Shown here: piece by piece, positions 7,257 through 16,620 of the stretch
How the letters are laid out: each line of letters opens with the position of its first letter
How positions within the stretch are numbered: the first letter of the stretch is position 1
Assembly (NCBI RefSeq): GCF_000148645.1
Contig: NC_014541.1
Span: 1,240,001 to 1,304,000, forward strand
DNA: 64,000 nt
Reading direction: 5' to 3'
Source of the DNA: Ferrimonas balearica DSM 9799
Lineage (GTDB): Bacteria; Pseudomonadota; Gammaproteobacteria; Enterobacterales; Shewanellaceae
Program-made: the position numbers and the translations under genes
Notes under the pieces: model-generated
Told to the model about the DNA's origin: nothing
Databases searched by the model: none
What the model saw: only the letters and a program-made list of their open reading frames with translations

Positions 7257-9227
7257 TTAGTATGCCGCCAGAGCGCGCTCCAGTGGCGCCAGCTGGGTTT
7301 CAAAGTTTCGCCATTGCTCCAGGCCGGAGCGGTACAGCGGCTGCCGCACCTGCTCGGAGCTGGCGGTACGCACTGAGCGCTGGGTTTTGTGGAACGCGAG
7401 GCAGCGTTCATCAAAAGGCAGTTCCAGATAGTCGAGAATGCGGCTGACCTGCTGCTCCAGATCGGCCACCACGTCTTCATATTGCACCCGCAGGATCTGG
7501 CCGGGAAACACCTGGTCAAAGTGGGCCATCAGGCGCTCATAACCGCGATAGTAAGCGGCCATATTGTCGAGGCTGTAACTGAACTCCTGCCCCTCGGCGA
7601 ACAGCTGCTTGAAGTTGCTGAAACAGCAGGCCATCGGGTCGCGACGGGCGTCGATGATCTTGGCATTCGGCAGGATCAGTTTGATCAGGCCGATATGGCG
7701 GAAGTTGTTGGGCATCTTATCGATAAAGCGCGGCGCGCCCTGTCGATGAATGCGGGTCTGGTCCAGATACTGTTGTCCCATCTGGCGCAGAGTGTCGCCA
7801 TCCAGGTCCACCAGGTTGGCCGGATAGGCGGGCGCCTCATCCACCCGACGACGGCCATTGAGGCGATGGGCCATGGCGGCGATGTCCGGCAGCTCCATGG
7901 TGCCATCCACCTGGGGATGAGAGGCGATGATCTGCTCCAGCAGGGTTGAGCCAGCCCGGGGCATGCCGACGATAAAGATGGGGTCCGGAGCGGTGCAGCC
8001 CAGGCCCGCTTTGCTGGCGACGAGATCCGCGTTGATGTGCTGAGCTTGCAGCTTCAGATCGCGGGCCATGCTTTCGGGACGGTAGCGCGACTGACTCTGT
8101 TTGAGCTGATTGCCGCGGGCGTAATAGTCGAAGGCCTGCTCAAACTGGCCACGGTCTTCCAGCGCTTTACCGAGGGCAAAGCAGAGGTGGAAGCGGTCCT
8201 CAACGCTGCGGCCGGGGGCCGCTTCATCCTGCTGCATGCGGCTCAGTTCTGCGTCACTGAAACGGTAGGTTTTCAGGTTGGCCAGGCTCCAGCAGGCGTC
8301 TCCGTATCCGGGGCGATGGCGGTAGCTGGCCTGATAGGCTTCGATGGCCTCCGGCTGCCGTCCCAGGGTTTTCAGGGCGTGCCCCTTCACCAGGTGCAGG
8401 TTGGCGTTGTCCGGCAGCTTAGCGAGCACCTGATCGTACAGGGCCAGCGCTTCGTCAAATCGACCTACGGCCACCAACTGGTTGGCGTAGGCGGTATCAA
8501 AACTGGGGTTGCCGGGCTCGCTGTCTCGCAGGGTTTCAGCCTGGAGCAGGGATTCGGCGTATTTTTGGCGTCGGTGCAGCACCTGTACCAGGTCAAAGCG
8601 CACCTGACGATTGCCGGGCTCTAACTGCAGCGCGCTGTCCAACAGCACTTCGGCATCATCCAGTACGTTGAGCTTGGCCGCCAGTTGGGCCAGCAGCCGC
8701 ATCGCTTCGATATGGCTGGGGTGCTGTTGCAGGAAGCTCCGACACAGCTGTTCCGCTTTTAACAGTTTCCCTTCATGCAGCAGACTGTTGACCGTCACCA
8801 GCGTGGGCGGGAGCGCCTTAAAATGCTGATGATGGGCCAGCGCCCGCTGAGCCAACTCGCCATCCCCCGCGTGCTGTGCCAGTCGCGCCAATGCGGCCCA
8901 ACTGGCCACCAGCGCCGGGTTTTGGCTGACGGCATGGCGGTAGGCGTCGGCTGCCGGTTGCAGCTTGCCCTGGGCCAGCAGGGTGTGGCCCTGCTCCTGA
9001 TGAGCACGGCCATAGTGCGGGTCCAGCTGCAGCAGGCGGGTCAGATGCCGTTCGGCGGGTTTCCACTGCTTGAGATAGCGGTGGCAGACGGCCGCCAGAT
9101 AAAGGCCCTGGCGATGCTCTGGTGCCTCGCTGAGCACCTGCTGGGTGTGAGTCAGGGCGGTGGGGATGTCGCCCCCTTTGAGGGCGGCTTCGGCCTGTTG
9201 GATCAGGCCATCGATTGGCTGTGTCAT
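7257..9227 (-). CDS. TPR-repeat sulfotransferase family protein
   Basis: This 656-residue protein has two parts. Residues 1 to about 400 are tandem tetratricopeptide repeats with the usual Ala/Gly/Tyr/Pro spacing, for example AHTLLAQGKLQPAADAYRHA-like units. The C-terminal 240 residues are a sulfotransferase_3-type domain whose 5'-phosphosulfate loop is PIFIVGMPRAGSTLLEQI. The family transfers sulfate from PAPS, with the TPR part probably holding a protein or glycan acceptor. No signal peptide is seen, so it is likely cytoplasmic. The acceptor is unknown. The gene stands alone, with a hairpin at 9255 separating it from the receptor gene upstream of it in the same direction. Confidence 0.85.
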   Translation of the reverse strand: MTQPIDGLIQQAEAALKGGDIPTALTHTQQVLSEAPEHRQGLYLAAVCHRYLKQWKPAERHLTRLLQLDPHYGRAHQEQGHTLLAQGKLQPAADAYRHAVSQNPALVASWAALARLAQHAGDGELAQRALAHHQHFKALPPTLVTVNSLLHEGKLLKAEQLCRSFLQQHPSHIEAMRLLAQLAAKLNVLDDAEVLLDSALQLEPGNRQVRFDLVQVLHRRQKYAESLLQAETLRDSEPGNPSFDTAYANQLVAVGRFDEALALYDQVLAKLPDNANLHLVKGHALKTLGRQPEAIEAYQASYRHRPGYGDACWSLANLKTYRFSDAELSRMQQDEAAPGRSVEDRFHLCFALGKALEDRGQFEQAFDYYARGNQLKQSQSRYRPESMARDLKLQAQHINADLVASKAGLGCTAPDPIFIVGMPRAGSTLLEQIIASHPQVDGTMELPDIAAMAHRLNGRRRVDEAPAYPANLVDLDGDTLRQMGQQYLDQTRIHRQGAPRFIDKMPNNFRHIGLIKLILPNAKIIDARRDPMACCFSNFKQLFAEGQEFSYSLDNMAAYYRGYERLMAHFDQVFPGQILRVQYEDVVADLEQQVSRILDYLELPFDERCLAFHKTQRSVRTASSEQVRQPLYRSGLEQWRNFETQLAPLERALAAY

Positions 9228-9254
9228 GGGCGCTCCGTTGCCGGTACTGCTGAA

Positions 9255-9275
9255 AGCGGGCCATAAAGGCCCGCT
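9255..9275 (-). terminator. Stem-loop at the 3' end of the TonB-dependent receptor gene
   Basis: AGCGGGCC (9255-9262) pairs perfectly with GGCCCGCT (9268-9275) around ATAAA. Read on the minus strand it is followed by a short TTTC, so termination may be partial. Confidence 0.6.
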
Positions 9276-9287
9276 CTGCGCTTGCGA

Positions 9288-11744
9288 TCAGTAGTAGTAC
9301 GACAGGGCCATACCGAAGGTACGGGGTCGGTTGGTACTGATTCGACGGGTGTCATCCTGATTGTTAATAAACAGCTCAGCACGCTCGTCGGTCAAGTTAT
9401 CGATGTAGAACTTCAGGCCCCACTCGTCCTTATCGATGCCAACGGATGCGTTCACCAGGGTGTAGCTGTCCTGACGTTCGCGCTCTTCGGCGACGATGGA
9501 GCTCCAGGATTTGCCAGCGTACTGAACGCCCACCTGCCAGTTGGCCAGGTACTCACCCAGCTCCCAGTCGTAACGGGCACGCACATTGCCCTGGAACTCC
9601 GGGGTCAGCGGCAGCTCGCTGCCAATCGGTGCCAGCTCAATGGCCTCGCCGGTGATGGCGGTCAGCTCGGTGTCGTTGTAGGACACCGCCGCATACAGGG
9701 TGAGGTTGTCGGTGGCGTTCCACACCACGTCGGTTTCCAGACCGAGGATCTCAGAATCGGCGGCGTTTTCGATAAAGGTCAGGATGGAGACGTTGACCGG
9801 ATCGAAACGGGACACCTGCATGTCGTTCCACTCGATAAAGTAGAGGTTACCGTTCCAGCGCAGGGTGCGGCCGAACAGCATGCTCTTCCAGCCGGCTTCG
9901 TAGTTGATCACCTCATCGGTGCCGTAGGTCACGCCAACGTCCGGGAACTCCGGGTTATTGGAGGGGATACCGCCGCCACGGTTAAAGCCACCGGGACGGA
10001 ACCCTTCGGAGTAGGTGGTGTACAGCAGCACGTCGTCGGTGGCCTGGTAGCTCAGGTTGACCTTCGGGATCCAGTCGCTTTCACTGAGCGGCTCGGTGCT
10101 GTGTCCACCAGAGCTGTCGTAATCCCGGCCGCGGTCGCTGTCGACGGAGCCCTGGAAGATGCCGTTGGCGAAGTTGGAGGAGCCGGTGAAGTCGGATTCG
10201 ATGTCGTACCAACGCAGACCCACGGTGGCGGTCAGGCGCTCGGTGAAGTCCACTGACAGCTCACCGAACAGGGCGATCTGCTCCTCGGTACGGGTGATGT
10301 CGTTAAAGAACGCGACGCCCGGTGGGCGGGTGCTGTTATTGATGTTGTTGGCACCGGAGATCGGCGCATTGGGGGCAAAGCCCAGCTCCGGCGTGGCCAG
10401 GTAGAGGAAGTCGTCCTGGGTTTCGATCTCGTAGTCGTCGTAGAACACACCGGCGGTGACGCGCCAGGGCTGATTGATGTCGGTAGTGACCCGGAATTCG
10501 TGGGTCATCCGGGTGTGTTCCTGGAAGCCCTTAAAGCCCTTGGTGGGGTCTTTACACTCACGCACGTCGGTGATCACGTCCGGCGAGATGCCGTAGTTGA
10601 TGATGTAATCCGGGTTGTCGTAAGTGCAGGTGTAGTAGGCGATAAAGGCGCCGGCGTTGTTGTAGCCGGTGTAGTCGATGGACTGCTCCACTTCACGGTC
10701 GAGGAACGCGCCGGTGTAGATCATCTCGAGGGTGCCGAGCCGCCCCTCCAGAGTCCAGGAGGTTTGGCCAAAGGCGTCGCGCAGTTTGTCAGGGAAGTAG
10801 CGCTGCACTTGCAGATCACCCACCTCGGGGTCGTAGTCGAATACGCCGTCCGCGCCCACTTCCTGGGCCATGTGCTGCACCAGCAGTTCCCAGTCATCGT
10901 TAAAGCGGTACTTCAGACCCAGACGGTAGCCCTTGTAGAAGCTGTCGTTAAAGTCGTCTTCCACCAGCGGCGTGTTGTAGGCGGTTTCGTAGGTGGTGTC
11001 CTCCGGCAGCCAGGCTACCGCGGAATCCGGGTTGATACTGGGGTCGAGGGTGAACTCACCGTAAACGTTATCGATGTAGCCGCCACGGTGGACGTTATAC
11101 AGGGTGGCACGCACCGCCAGGTTTTCGGTCAGGGGCAGGTTGAGGAAGCCCTCCATGGCGTTGCTCATCTCGCCATTTTCGGTGTGCTCAACGGAACCGC
11201 TGAAGCCGGCAGTGAAGGCATCCAGACGCGGCTTGTTGGTGATGTAGCGGATGGTGCCGGCCTGAGAGCTGGCACCAAACAGGGTGCCCTGCGGGCCCGG
11301 AAGCACCTCAATGCGCTCCAGATCAGCGGCGTAGACATCCAGGTTACGGCCGGGTGCCGTGACCGGTTGTTCGTCCAGATAGAGGGCCACGTTGGGCATG
11401 GTGCCCTGGGCGCCGGAGAGCATCACGGAGATCGGCTGGATCGCCATGCCTCGAATGAACACGTCAGATTGGCCGGGTCCGCGACCACCCAGGCTGACGT
11501 TGGGCATGTAGCGAACAAAGTCGTCGAAGTTACCGATGTTCTGGTCTCGCAGGTCACTCTCGCTCATCGCCTGCACGGCGACCGGTGTGGCCTGGATATT
11601 CTGACGGCGTTTGGTGGCCGTAATGGTGATGGTTTCAACCTCTTTCAGCTTGGCCTCGGTGGTTTCCTCATCGGTCTGAGCGAAAGCAGGGCTGCTGAGC
11701 AGGGCAAGAATGACGGCTTGGCTGACGGGTGTTCGATTAAGCAT
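9288..11744 (-). CDS. TonB-dependent outer membrane receptor
   Basis: This 818-residue receptor has a signal peptide (1-23, ending AFA-Q). An ITITATKR segment acts as TonB-box region, then comes a plug domain with DVFIRGM, YLDEQPV, ERIEVLPGPQGTLFG and GTIRYIT, and finally a 22-strand barrel ending FGMALSYYY. These motifs resemble the sphingomonad/caulobacter-type receptors that take up siderophores or plant- and algae-derived small molecules. ATG 11744 is preferred to an upstream in-frame ATG at 11822 because the signal peptide begins there. The N-terminal motif differs from the four receptors further right, so it belongs to another subfamily. The substrate is unknown and no transporter gene is adjacent. 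Confidence 0.92.
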   Translation of the reverse strand: MLNRTPVSQAVILALLSSPAFAQTDEETTEAKLKEVETITITATKRRQNIQATPVAVQAMSESDLRDQNIGNFDDFVRYMPNVSLGGRGPGQSDVFIRGMAIQPISVMLSGAQGTMPNVALYLDEQPVTAPGRNLDVYAADLERIEVLPGPQGTLFGASSQAGTIRYITNKPRLDAFTAGFSGSVEHTENGEMSNAMEGFLNLPLTENLAVRATLYNVHRGGYIDNVYGEFTLDPSINPDSAVAWLPEDTTYETAYNTPLVEDDFNDSFYKGYRLGLKYRFNDDWELLVQHMAQEVGADGVFDYDPEVGDLQVQRYFPDKLRDAFGQTSWTLEGRLGTLEMIYTGAFLDREVEQSIDYTGYNNAGAFIAYYTCTYDNPDYIINYGISPDVITDVRECKDPTKGFKGFQEHTRMTHEFRVTTDINQPWRVTAGVFYDDYEIETQDDFLYLATPELGFAPNAPISGANNINNSTRPPGVAFFNDITRTEEQIALFGELSVDFTERLTATVGLRWYDIESDFTGSSNFANGIFQGSVDSDRGRDYDSSGGHSTEPLSESDWIPKVNLSYQATDDVLLYTTYSEGFRPGGFNRGGGIPSNNPEFPDVGVTYGTDEVINYEAGWKSMLFGRTLRWNGNLYFIEWNDMQVSRFDPVNVSILTFIENAADSEILGLETDVVWNATDNLTLYAAVSYNDTELTAITGEAIELAPIGSELPLTPEFQGNVRARYDWELGEYLANWQVGVQYAGKSWSSIVAEERERQDSYTLVNASVGIDKDEWGLKFYIDNLTDERAELFINNQDDTRRISTNRPRTFGMALSYYY

Positions 11745-11846
11745 AACGAGTGGTGTTTCTTTCCTTATTGTGAGTGGAATGTGCCGACATAGGCCCTCGA
11801 CCCGAAGTCGGGAGCGCGACACACAGAGAAGTGGCAGGGGGATTCG

Positions 11847-12029
11847 TCAGTGCAGTTTTTGGATCCGCGTGAGCAGCGGAAACCAGAAGGGCAGTGCAAC
11901 TGCCAATTGGGGGATCAGGAACAGGTAGAGCAGAGCGATGGAGAGGGGGGCAGGCTGGGCAATGGTGTTCTGACAACATCGCTCAGGAGCGGCTGGTTCA
12001 GCCCGACTGTTGGTAAGCAACCCTTCCAT
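11847..12029 (-). CDS. Small hypothetical membrane protein
   Basis: From ATG 12029 (CAGGG about 7 bp upstream) 60 residues follow: a short N-terminal part with a Cys-Cys pair and a strongly hydrophobic segment (roughly 28-52) rich in Leu, Pro and Phe, then a basic tail. The frame continues upstream to 12200, which would add a second hydrophobic segment (FLGVFAAFYL). I prefer the shorter form because the upstream DNA is unusually AT-rich. I recognise no family. It could instead be non-coding. Confidence 0.35.
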   Translation of the reverse strand: MEGLLTNSRAEPAAPERCCQNTIAQPAPLSIALLYLFLIPQLAVALPFWFPLLTRIQKLH

Positions 12030-12215
12030 GGTGGCACCCTGTCCGTGTAAGTAAAATGCTGCAAATACCCCTAAAAACGCAGCAATTTTCACATATCGGA
12101 CATCTAATCGCAACGCCGGTACTGGCCTTGGGGCCTGACAGTGCGTGGTCTGGCTGAGCGTTGACGGGGGAGTGGCAGGGGAAAGCACTGTGGCCAACAT
12201 GAGTTGGCCACAATT

Positions 12216-12719
12216 CTATTGATTTGGATAGCTGACCCAGAATAAGCCGCGCCATTGGCCCAGTTCATACCCGGTGGCGTGATCGTCGGGGTAGGCCTCG
12301 TTCAGAGCCTGTTGGACCTGGGGCGTAAGCTGGCTGCCGTGGCAGGTCAGGCAGGGCGGTCCAACCATAATCGGCTCGGCATAGCCTTCGGTATTGGCAT
12401 CCAGGGCGACAGTGACCGGTGTCAGGTCGCCGGACTGAAACTGCGTCAGGATGGGCACCACCCAATCCGGTGCGGTGTTGGCGGGGTTACGCAGTTTGTC
12501 GCTGGTGCGTCCCATCTCGACCCCATCGACGGAGAAGCGTTGGGCCAGCGCCGGGGCTTGCTGCTGGCAGACCTCAACCGCCGTCTCCGGGCTTTGTTGC
12601 AGGCCCGCCATCAGGGCTTGCTTCAACTCCTGTTTAAAAGGTTTGAGCAAGGTGGTGGCGGTGTCATTACTGAACGCGGTGCTGCTGAACAGCACCAGCA
12701 GGATGGATAGGGCACGCAT
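12216..12719 (-). CDS. Tll0287-like (DUF3365) haem-binding periplasmic protein
   Basis: This 167-residue protein has a signal peptide (1-18) and a Tll0287-like domain. One c-type haem motif, CLTCH, lies at residues 123-127 and is followed by the family GxxxxxWRGLFWVSYP ending. Such proteins bind haem in the periplasm and may act as redox or gas sensors, or as small electron carriers. ATG 12719 has AAAGGAG 7 bp upstream; an ATG at 12752 would add a basic 11-residue extension. No partner oxidoreductase is adjacent. The ccm cytochrome maturation system would have to be encoded elsewhere. Confidence 0.82.
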   Translation of the reverse strand: MRALSILLVLFSSTAFSNDTATTLLKPFKQELKQALMAGLQQSPETAVEVCQQQAPALAQRFSVDGVEMGRTSDKLRNPANTAPDWVVPILTQFQSGDLTPVTVALDANTEGYAEPIMVGPPCLTCHGSQLTPQVQQALNEAYPDDHATGYELGQWRGLFWVSYPNQ

Positions 12720-12800
12720 TGGCAGACTCCTTTTAGCCAGAGTCCTCAACATAGCGCAAACGACCAGTAAATCAAATTCTACTAATGTAGAGAGTTCTAC

Positions 12801-13478
12801 TTAATCGATCGGCTCGGCGGTGCTGCTGGTGTCCAGCATCAGCAGTTTCATGACCGCTTCCACTGAGCCGGTGAACTGGATACCCAGCCCCATGCCACTG
12901 TCCAGCATCCGTTGATTTCGAATGATGGCGGGGATCTTCAGTACGTCTTTGCCCTGACGCAGGAAGGGGAATACCACGTTGACCTTGGAGCCAGAGACTT
13001 GCTTCAGGGTGTCGCTTTGACTGGGCAGGAATTGGCAGCCGCTGGCGGAGATATCGAGGATCAACCCTTCGGCACTGTTGTTAGCCAGTTCAAGCTGGGC
13101 AAACAGACGGGTGGCGTAACGCACGTGCTGACGCAGGCGCAGGTTGGTGACCTGTTCCGGGTAGTAGCAGAAGATCAGTTTTTCCGGGTTGCCGGTGGTG
13201 GTCAGGATCCGGGTTTTAAACGCGTAGATCTGCCCCTCCACCAGATAGCGCAGGATGACGTAGCTTTGAGCGGAGAACAGATGGAACTGGCTGTCGCTGG
13301 GTCGCAGCACCAGGTACTTGTCTTTACGCCAACCCACCAGCGTGGTACGGCAGCGCAGCTGTGGTTTGATCTGGGACTCGATCTCGACGTCCACACTGAG
13401 GCCCGGGTTCAGTGCAGCGGTAGAGAAGGGCTCGGTAACGGGGTCCGTTCCGTCCTTGATATAGGCCTGCTCAACCAT
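12801..13478 (-). CDS. PilZ-domain protein, YcgR-like (c-di-GMP binding)
   Basis: In this 225-residue protein the C-terminal half is a PilZ domain with both parts of the c-di-GMP site: RQHVR at 116-120 (RxxxR) and DISASG at 142-147 (D/NxSxxG). Residues 20-110 form a YcgR-N-like beta-barrel. YcgR proteins act as flagellar brakes when c-di-GMP is high. No signal peptide or membrane segment is seen, so it should work in the cytoplasm. The gene is alone, with no motility gene near it, so its target (flagellum, pilus or other) is open. Confidence 0.88.
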   Translation of the reverse strand: MVEQAYIKDGTDPVTEPFSTAALNPGLSVDVEIESQIKPQLRCRTTLVGWRKDKYLVLRPSDSQFHLFSAQSYVILRYLVEGQIYAFKTRILTTTGNPEKLIFCYYPEQVTNLRLRQHVRYATRLFAQLELANNSAEGLILDISASGCQFLPSQSDTLKQVSGSKVNVVFPFLRQGKDVLKIPAIIRNQRMLDSGMGLGIQFTGSVEAVMKLLMLDTSSTAEPID

Positions 13479-13618
13479 GAGTCAGTACGCCTCCATCCAT
13501 GTCGGTACTTCGGGGGAATCGGAGGATTATACTGTCGAAAATCCCTTGTCGAATACCTACTTATCCTCGGAATTGCTGAAGAAATGCGCAGTTGATTTGC
13601 ACCGGGCAGTGAAAGAGA

Positions 13619-13643
13619 TTCGCCCGCGCAAAGCACGGGCGAA
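13619..13643 (-). terminator. Stem-loop downstream of the puuB-like gene
   Basis: TTCGCCCG (13619-13626) pairs with CGGGCGAA (13636-13643). On the minus strand the sequence after it is T-rich (AATCTCTTTC), consistent with the end of the puuA-puuB transcript. Confidence 0.5.
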
Positions 13644-13674
13644 CGGGGGACAATAACTCACCAGGGAGAATGAG

Positions 13675-14952
13675 TCAGAGCAGGTCTCGCATGCGGTACC
13701 AGGCCATCGCCAGAACCAGAGCGGGGGTGCGGAACAGCCGGCCGCCGGGGAAATCCATATGGGGGATTTGTGCCACCAGGTCAAAGCGCTCTGCGGTGCC
13801 GGCAACGGCTTCGGCCATCAGGGTGCCGGCCATGCCGGTCAGGGCGATGCCGTGGCCGGAGAAGCCCTGGGCAAAAAAGATGTTGTCGGCCAGGCGGCCA
13901 AAGTGGGGGGCGCGGTTGGCGGTAATGCCGACATAGCCACCCCAGGTGTAATCCTGCTTTACCCCCTTAAGCTGCGGAAACACGTCGTGCATCCGGGCGG
14001 CCATGGAGCCGGCAAGATTGATCGGGTCGAGTTTGGAGTAGCTGACGCGGCCGCCAAACAGCATCCGGTGGTCGCCGGACAGGCGGAAGTAGTCCAGCAC
14101 AAAATTGATGTCCGCCACCGCCATATTGTTGCGGATCAGCTCGCGGGCCCGCTCTTCACCCAAAGGCTCGGTGGCGGTGATGTAGGTGCCCACCGGCATC
14201 ACTTTGGATTCAATCTTTGGTGCCAGCCCTTCCATATAAGCGTTGCAGCACATGACGACAAATTTGGCGCGCACCTGGCCATTATCGGTATGCAGGGTGA
14301 CGGTATCCCCCTGCTCAATCCGGATCACCGGGCTCTGCTCATAGAAGGTGGCCCCCGCCTCTGCGGCGGCCCGGGCCAGGCCCAGGGTGTAGTTCAGCGG
14401 GTGCAGATGGCCGGAGTTGGCGTCAAACAGGCCGCCCAGGTAGTTGTCACTGGCCATCTGGCTCTCAACCTGCGCCTTATCCCACATCTGAACACTGCGG
14501 TAGCCGTATTCATCCACCAGTTCGTCATACCAGCCTTTGAGCTCATCCATATGGCGGGGCTTAATGGCGGCGTGCAGGTGGCCGGGGGCCAGGTCGCAGT
14601 CGATATTGTGGTCAGCAATGCGCTGGCGGGTCAGGGAGACCGCCTGGTCAGCAATGTCCCACAGCTTATGGGCGTCGTCGCGTCCTACCAGCTTGGCCAG
14701 TTTGGCCTGCTCGGCGGCGTAACCGAAGATCATCTGGCCACCACTTCGGCCCGAGGCGCCCCAGCCCACTTTGGCGCCCTCCAGCACCACCACGTTGTAG
14801 CCGCGATTGGCCAACTCCAGTGCGGCAGAGGCACCGGTGATGCCGCTACCAACCACGCAGACGTCGGCCTCCACCAGTCCGTTGAGGCGCGGATGTTCAG
14901 GCCGCTGGTTGGCGCTGGCGGCGTAATAGGAATCGGTATGTTGTCGAGTCAT
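13675..14952 (-). CDS. puuB: Gamma-glutamylputrescine oxidase (FAD-dependent oxidoreductase)
   Basis: This 425-residue enzyme of the DAO/GlpD family has an N-terminal Rossmann motif VVGSGITG (33-40) and the GASGRSGGQ flavin motif typical of PuuB. It would oxidise gamma-glutamyl-putrescine to the gamma-glutamyl aldehyde, releasing ammonia and peroxide. ATG 14952 has AGGA about 8 bp upstream and lies 8 bp after the stop of the glutamine-synthetase-like gene, so the two are one operon. Together with PuuC further right this supplies steps 2 and 3 of the gamma-glutamylation route of E. coli. The exact amine substrate could differ. Confidence 0.88.
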   Translation of the reverse strand: MTRQHTDSYYAASANQRPEHPRLNGLVEADVCVVGSGITGASAALELANRGYNVVVLEGAKVGWGASGRSGGQMIFGYAAEQAKLAKLVGRDDAHKLWDIADQAVSLTRQRIADHNIDCDLAPGHLHAAIKPRHMDELKGWYDELVDEYGYRSVQMWDKAQVESQMASDNYLGGLFDANSGHLHPLNYTLGLARAAAEAGATFYEQSPVIRIEQGDTVTLHTDNGQVRAKFVVMCCNAYMEGLAPKIESKVMPVGTYITATEPLGEERARELIRNNMAVADINFVLDYFRLSGDHRMLFGGRVSYSKLDPINLAGSMAARMHDVFPQLKGVKQDYTWGGYVGITANRAPHFGRLADNIFFAQGFSGHGIALTGMAGTLMAEAVAGTAERFDLVAQIPHMDFPGGRLFRTPALVLAMAWYRMRDLL

Positions 14953-14960
14953 GGGGCGTC

Positions 14961-16340
14961 CTAGATGGTGTCCTGATACCACTGCATCTCCAGCGGGGTT
15001 ATCTGTTGTTCGAAGCGCTGGATCTCTGCCGCTTTTACACTGGCATAGATATCACAGAAGGTGTCTCCGAGGGCAGCACGCAGGGCGGAAGGGGCCTGAA
15101 AGGTTGCCAGCGCATCAGCCCAGCGGTACGGCAGTGAAGGCAGATCCAGTGCATTGGCATCGCCCTCCACCGGGTCACCCGGTTGGCACTGCTGAGCAAT
15201 GCCGTGGCGGGCACCGGCCAGGATGGCGGCGGTCACCAGGTAGGGGTTGGCGTCGGCACCGGCCACCCGGTGTTCAATGCGGGTATCGCTTTCCGGGCCG
15301 TTGGGGATGCGCAGTGCGACAGTGCGGTTGTCATAACCCCAGGTGGGGGCCATGGGCACAAACATGTCCGGTTGCAGGCGGCGGTAGCTGTTGGCGTGTG
15401 GGGCGAACAGCAACTGACTGGCCGGCATCATCTCCAGCAGGCCACCCACAGCGTGCTTCAACAGCTGGTGATCGGCCGCAAATCGGTTTTTACCCTGGTT
15501 GTCCAGCAGGCTGAGATGAATGTGCATGCCGGAGCCACATTGGGTCTGGTGCGGCTTAGCCATAAAGGTGGCTTTATGACCGTGTTTCTGGGCCACGCCG
15601 CGAATCACCCGCTTTAACAGCATCGCCTGATCGCAGGCGGCGATCGGGTCGGGCAGATGATTCAGGTTGATTTCGAACTGGCCCGGTGCGTACTCCGCCA
15701 CAGCATTACTGGCGGGAATGCGTTGCACCCGACAGACCGCGTTGACCTCATCCAGGAACTCGCTGTAGTGGTCCAGATCATCCACGGAGTAACACTGTGT
15801 AGCGGTGACCCGGTGCTCACCATCGGGACTCATCGGCGCCTGGGCCATGCCATCCTGATCGTGCTTCGGGTCAACCAGATAGAACTCCAGCTCTACTGCT
15901 ACGCAGGCGGTCAGGCCCAGTTCGGCCAAAGCGGCCACCTGTTGACTCAGCACATTGCGGGGCTCTGCCGGAAAGGGTTCGCCGTCGTCGTCGAGCATGG
16001 TGATCATCGCCTGAGCCATGGGTTTGGCTTGCCAGGGAGCTAAGGCCAGAGTGTGGGGCAACAGGGCGCAGCGGCGGTCCTGATCACCACTGGTAAAACC
16101 CAGTCCGGTCTCTTCCGAGGTCTCGCCGGTGATGTCCAATCCAAAGACAGACGCCGGCAGGCAAACCCCATCTTGAAGCACCTTATCCAGCTGCTCTGGT
16201 TGCATACGCTTGCCGCGGAATACGCCATTAATGTCTGGCAGCAGCAGGTCAATCGACGCCAATTCCGGATTGGCCTTAATAAATTGTGCTGGTGTCAGGC
16301 CCGTTTCCTGTTCGGAAACCAGGTTGAGATGTTTACCCAT
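14961..16340 (-). CDS. puuA: Gamma-glutamyl-polyamine synthetase, glutamine-synthetase family (copy 1)
   Basis: This 459-residue GS-fold ligase has the catalytic sets typical of the family: VAVELEFYLV, the GSGMHIHLS block, and NRTVALRIP followed by the arginine-containing RIEHRVAGADANPY. PuuA-type enzymes join the gamma-carboxyl of glutamate to putrescine or another amine using ATP. True glutamine synthetases carry the adenylylation loop NLYDLP, which I do not see. The gene is followed directly by puuB. It faces a second, diverged paralogue across a 280-bp promoter region that holds PuuR-like sites. Confidence 0.88.
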   Translation of the reverse strand: MGKHLNLVSEQETGLTPAQFIKANPELASIDLLLPDINGVFRGKRMQPEQLDKVLQDGVCLPASVFGLDITGETSEETGLGFTSGDQDRRCALLPHTLALAPWQAKPMAQAMITMLDDDGEPFPAEPRNVLSQQVAALAELGLTACVAVELEFYLVDPKHDQDGMAQAPMSPDGEHRVTATQCYSVDDLDHYSEFLDEVNAVCRVQRIPASNAVAEYAPGQFEINLNHLPDPIAACDQAMLLKRVIRGVAQKHGHKATFMAKPHQTQCGSGMHIHLSLLDNQGKNRFAADHQLLKHAVGGLLEMMPASQLLFAPHANSYRRLQPDMFVPMAPTWGYDNRTVALRIPNGPESDTRIEHRVAGADANPYLVTAAILAGARHGIAQQCQPGDPVEGDANALDLPSLPYRWADALATFQAPSALRAALGDTFCDIYASVKAAEIQRFEQQITPLEMQWYQDTI

Positions 16341-16397
16341 ATGCTACGGATCCTTCCTGGAAATCGCGCTCGTGCGGTGTTCGAAAAGTAGACCACG

Positions 16398-16411
16398 GTG
16401 TTTAGCAATAT
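16398..16411 (-). promoter_or_regulatory. Candidate PuuR-type operator upstream of puuA
   Basis: GTGTTTAGCAATAT, read on the minus strand as ATATTGCTAAACAC, shares the CTAAACAC core with the sites at 29090 and 29194. It lies 58 bp upstream of the puuA start codon. The role is inferred from recurrence at promoters of this locus and from likeness to the E. coli PuuR motif ending in GAACA. Confidence 0.45.
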
Positions 16412-16468
16412 GCAACACTGCGGTGGCTGGGTTCGCAAAAATGGCGGCTATCGCTATGCTTTGTGGGA

Positions 16469-16518
16469 TTTTAATAAACGCCTTGTTGTTGACATCCCAT
16501 TTGGGGCGTGCAAAGAAT
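16469..16518 (+). promoter_or_regulatory. Putative promoter with operator-like motif for the puuA2-spuC-pot operon
   Basis: TTGACA (16489-16494) is followed after 18 bp by AAGAAT (16513-16518), placing a start near 16525, about 95 bp before the gene. TTTTAATAAACG (16469-16480), a variant of the proposed PuuR-type motif, sits just upstream of the -35. Confidence 0.45.
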
Positions 16519-16620
16519 GGCAATCGCTGGTGTGGTTCATTCACACCTTGCTCATTTAAAAAAATAAACGTTCAGCGAATAACAACAGGGAGCCCGGGCC
16601 GCACCGGGACTGAGGTGAGT

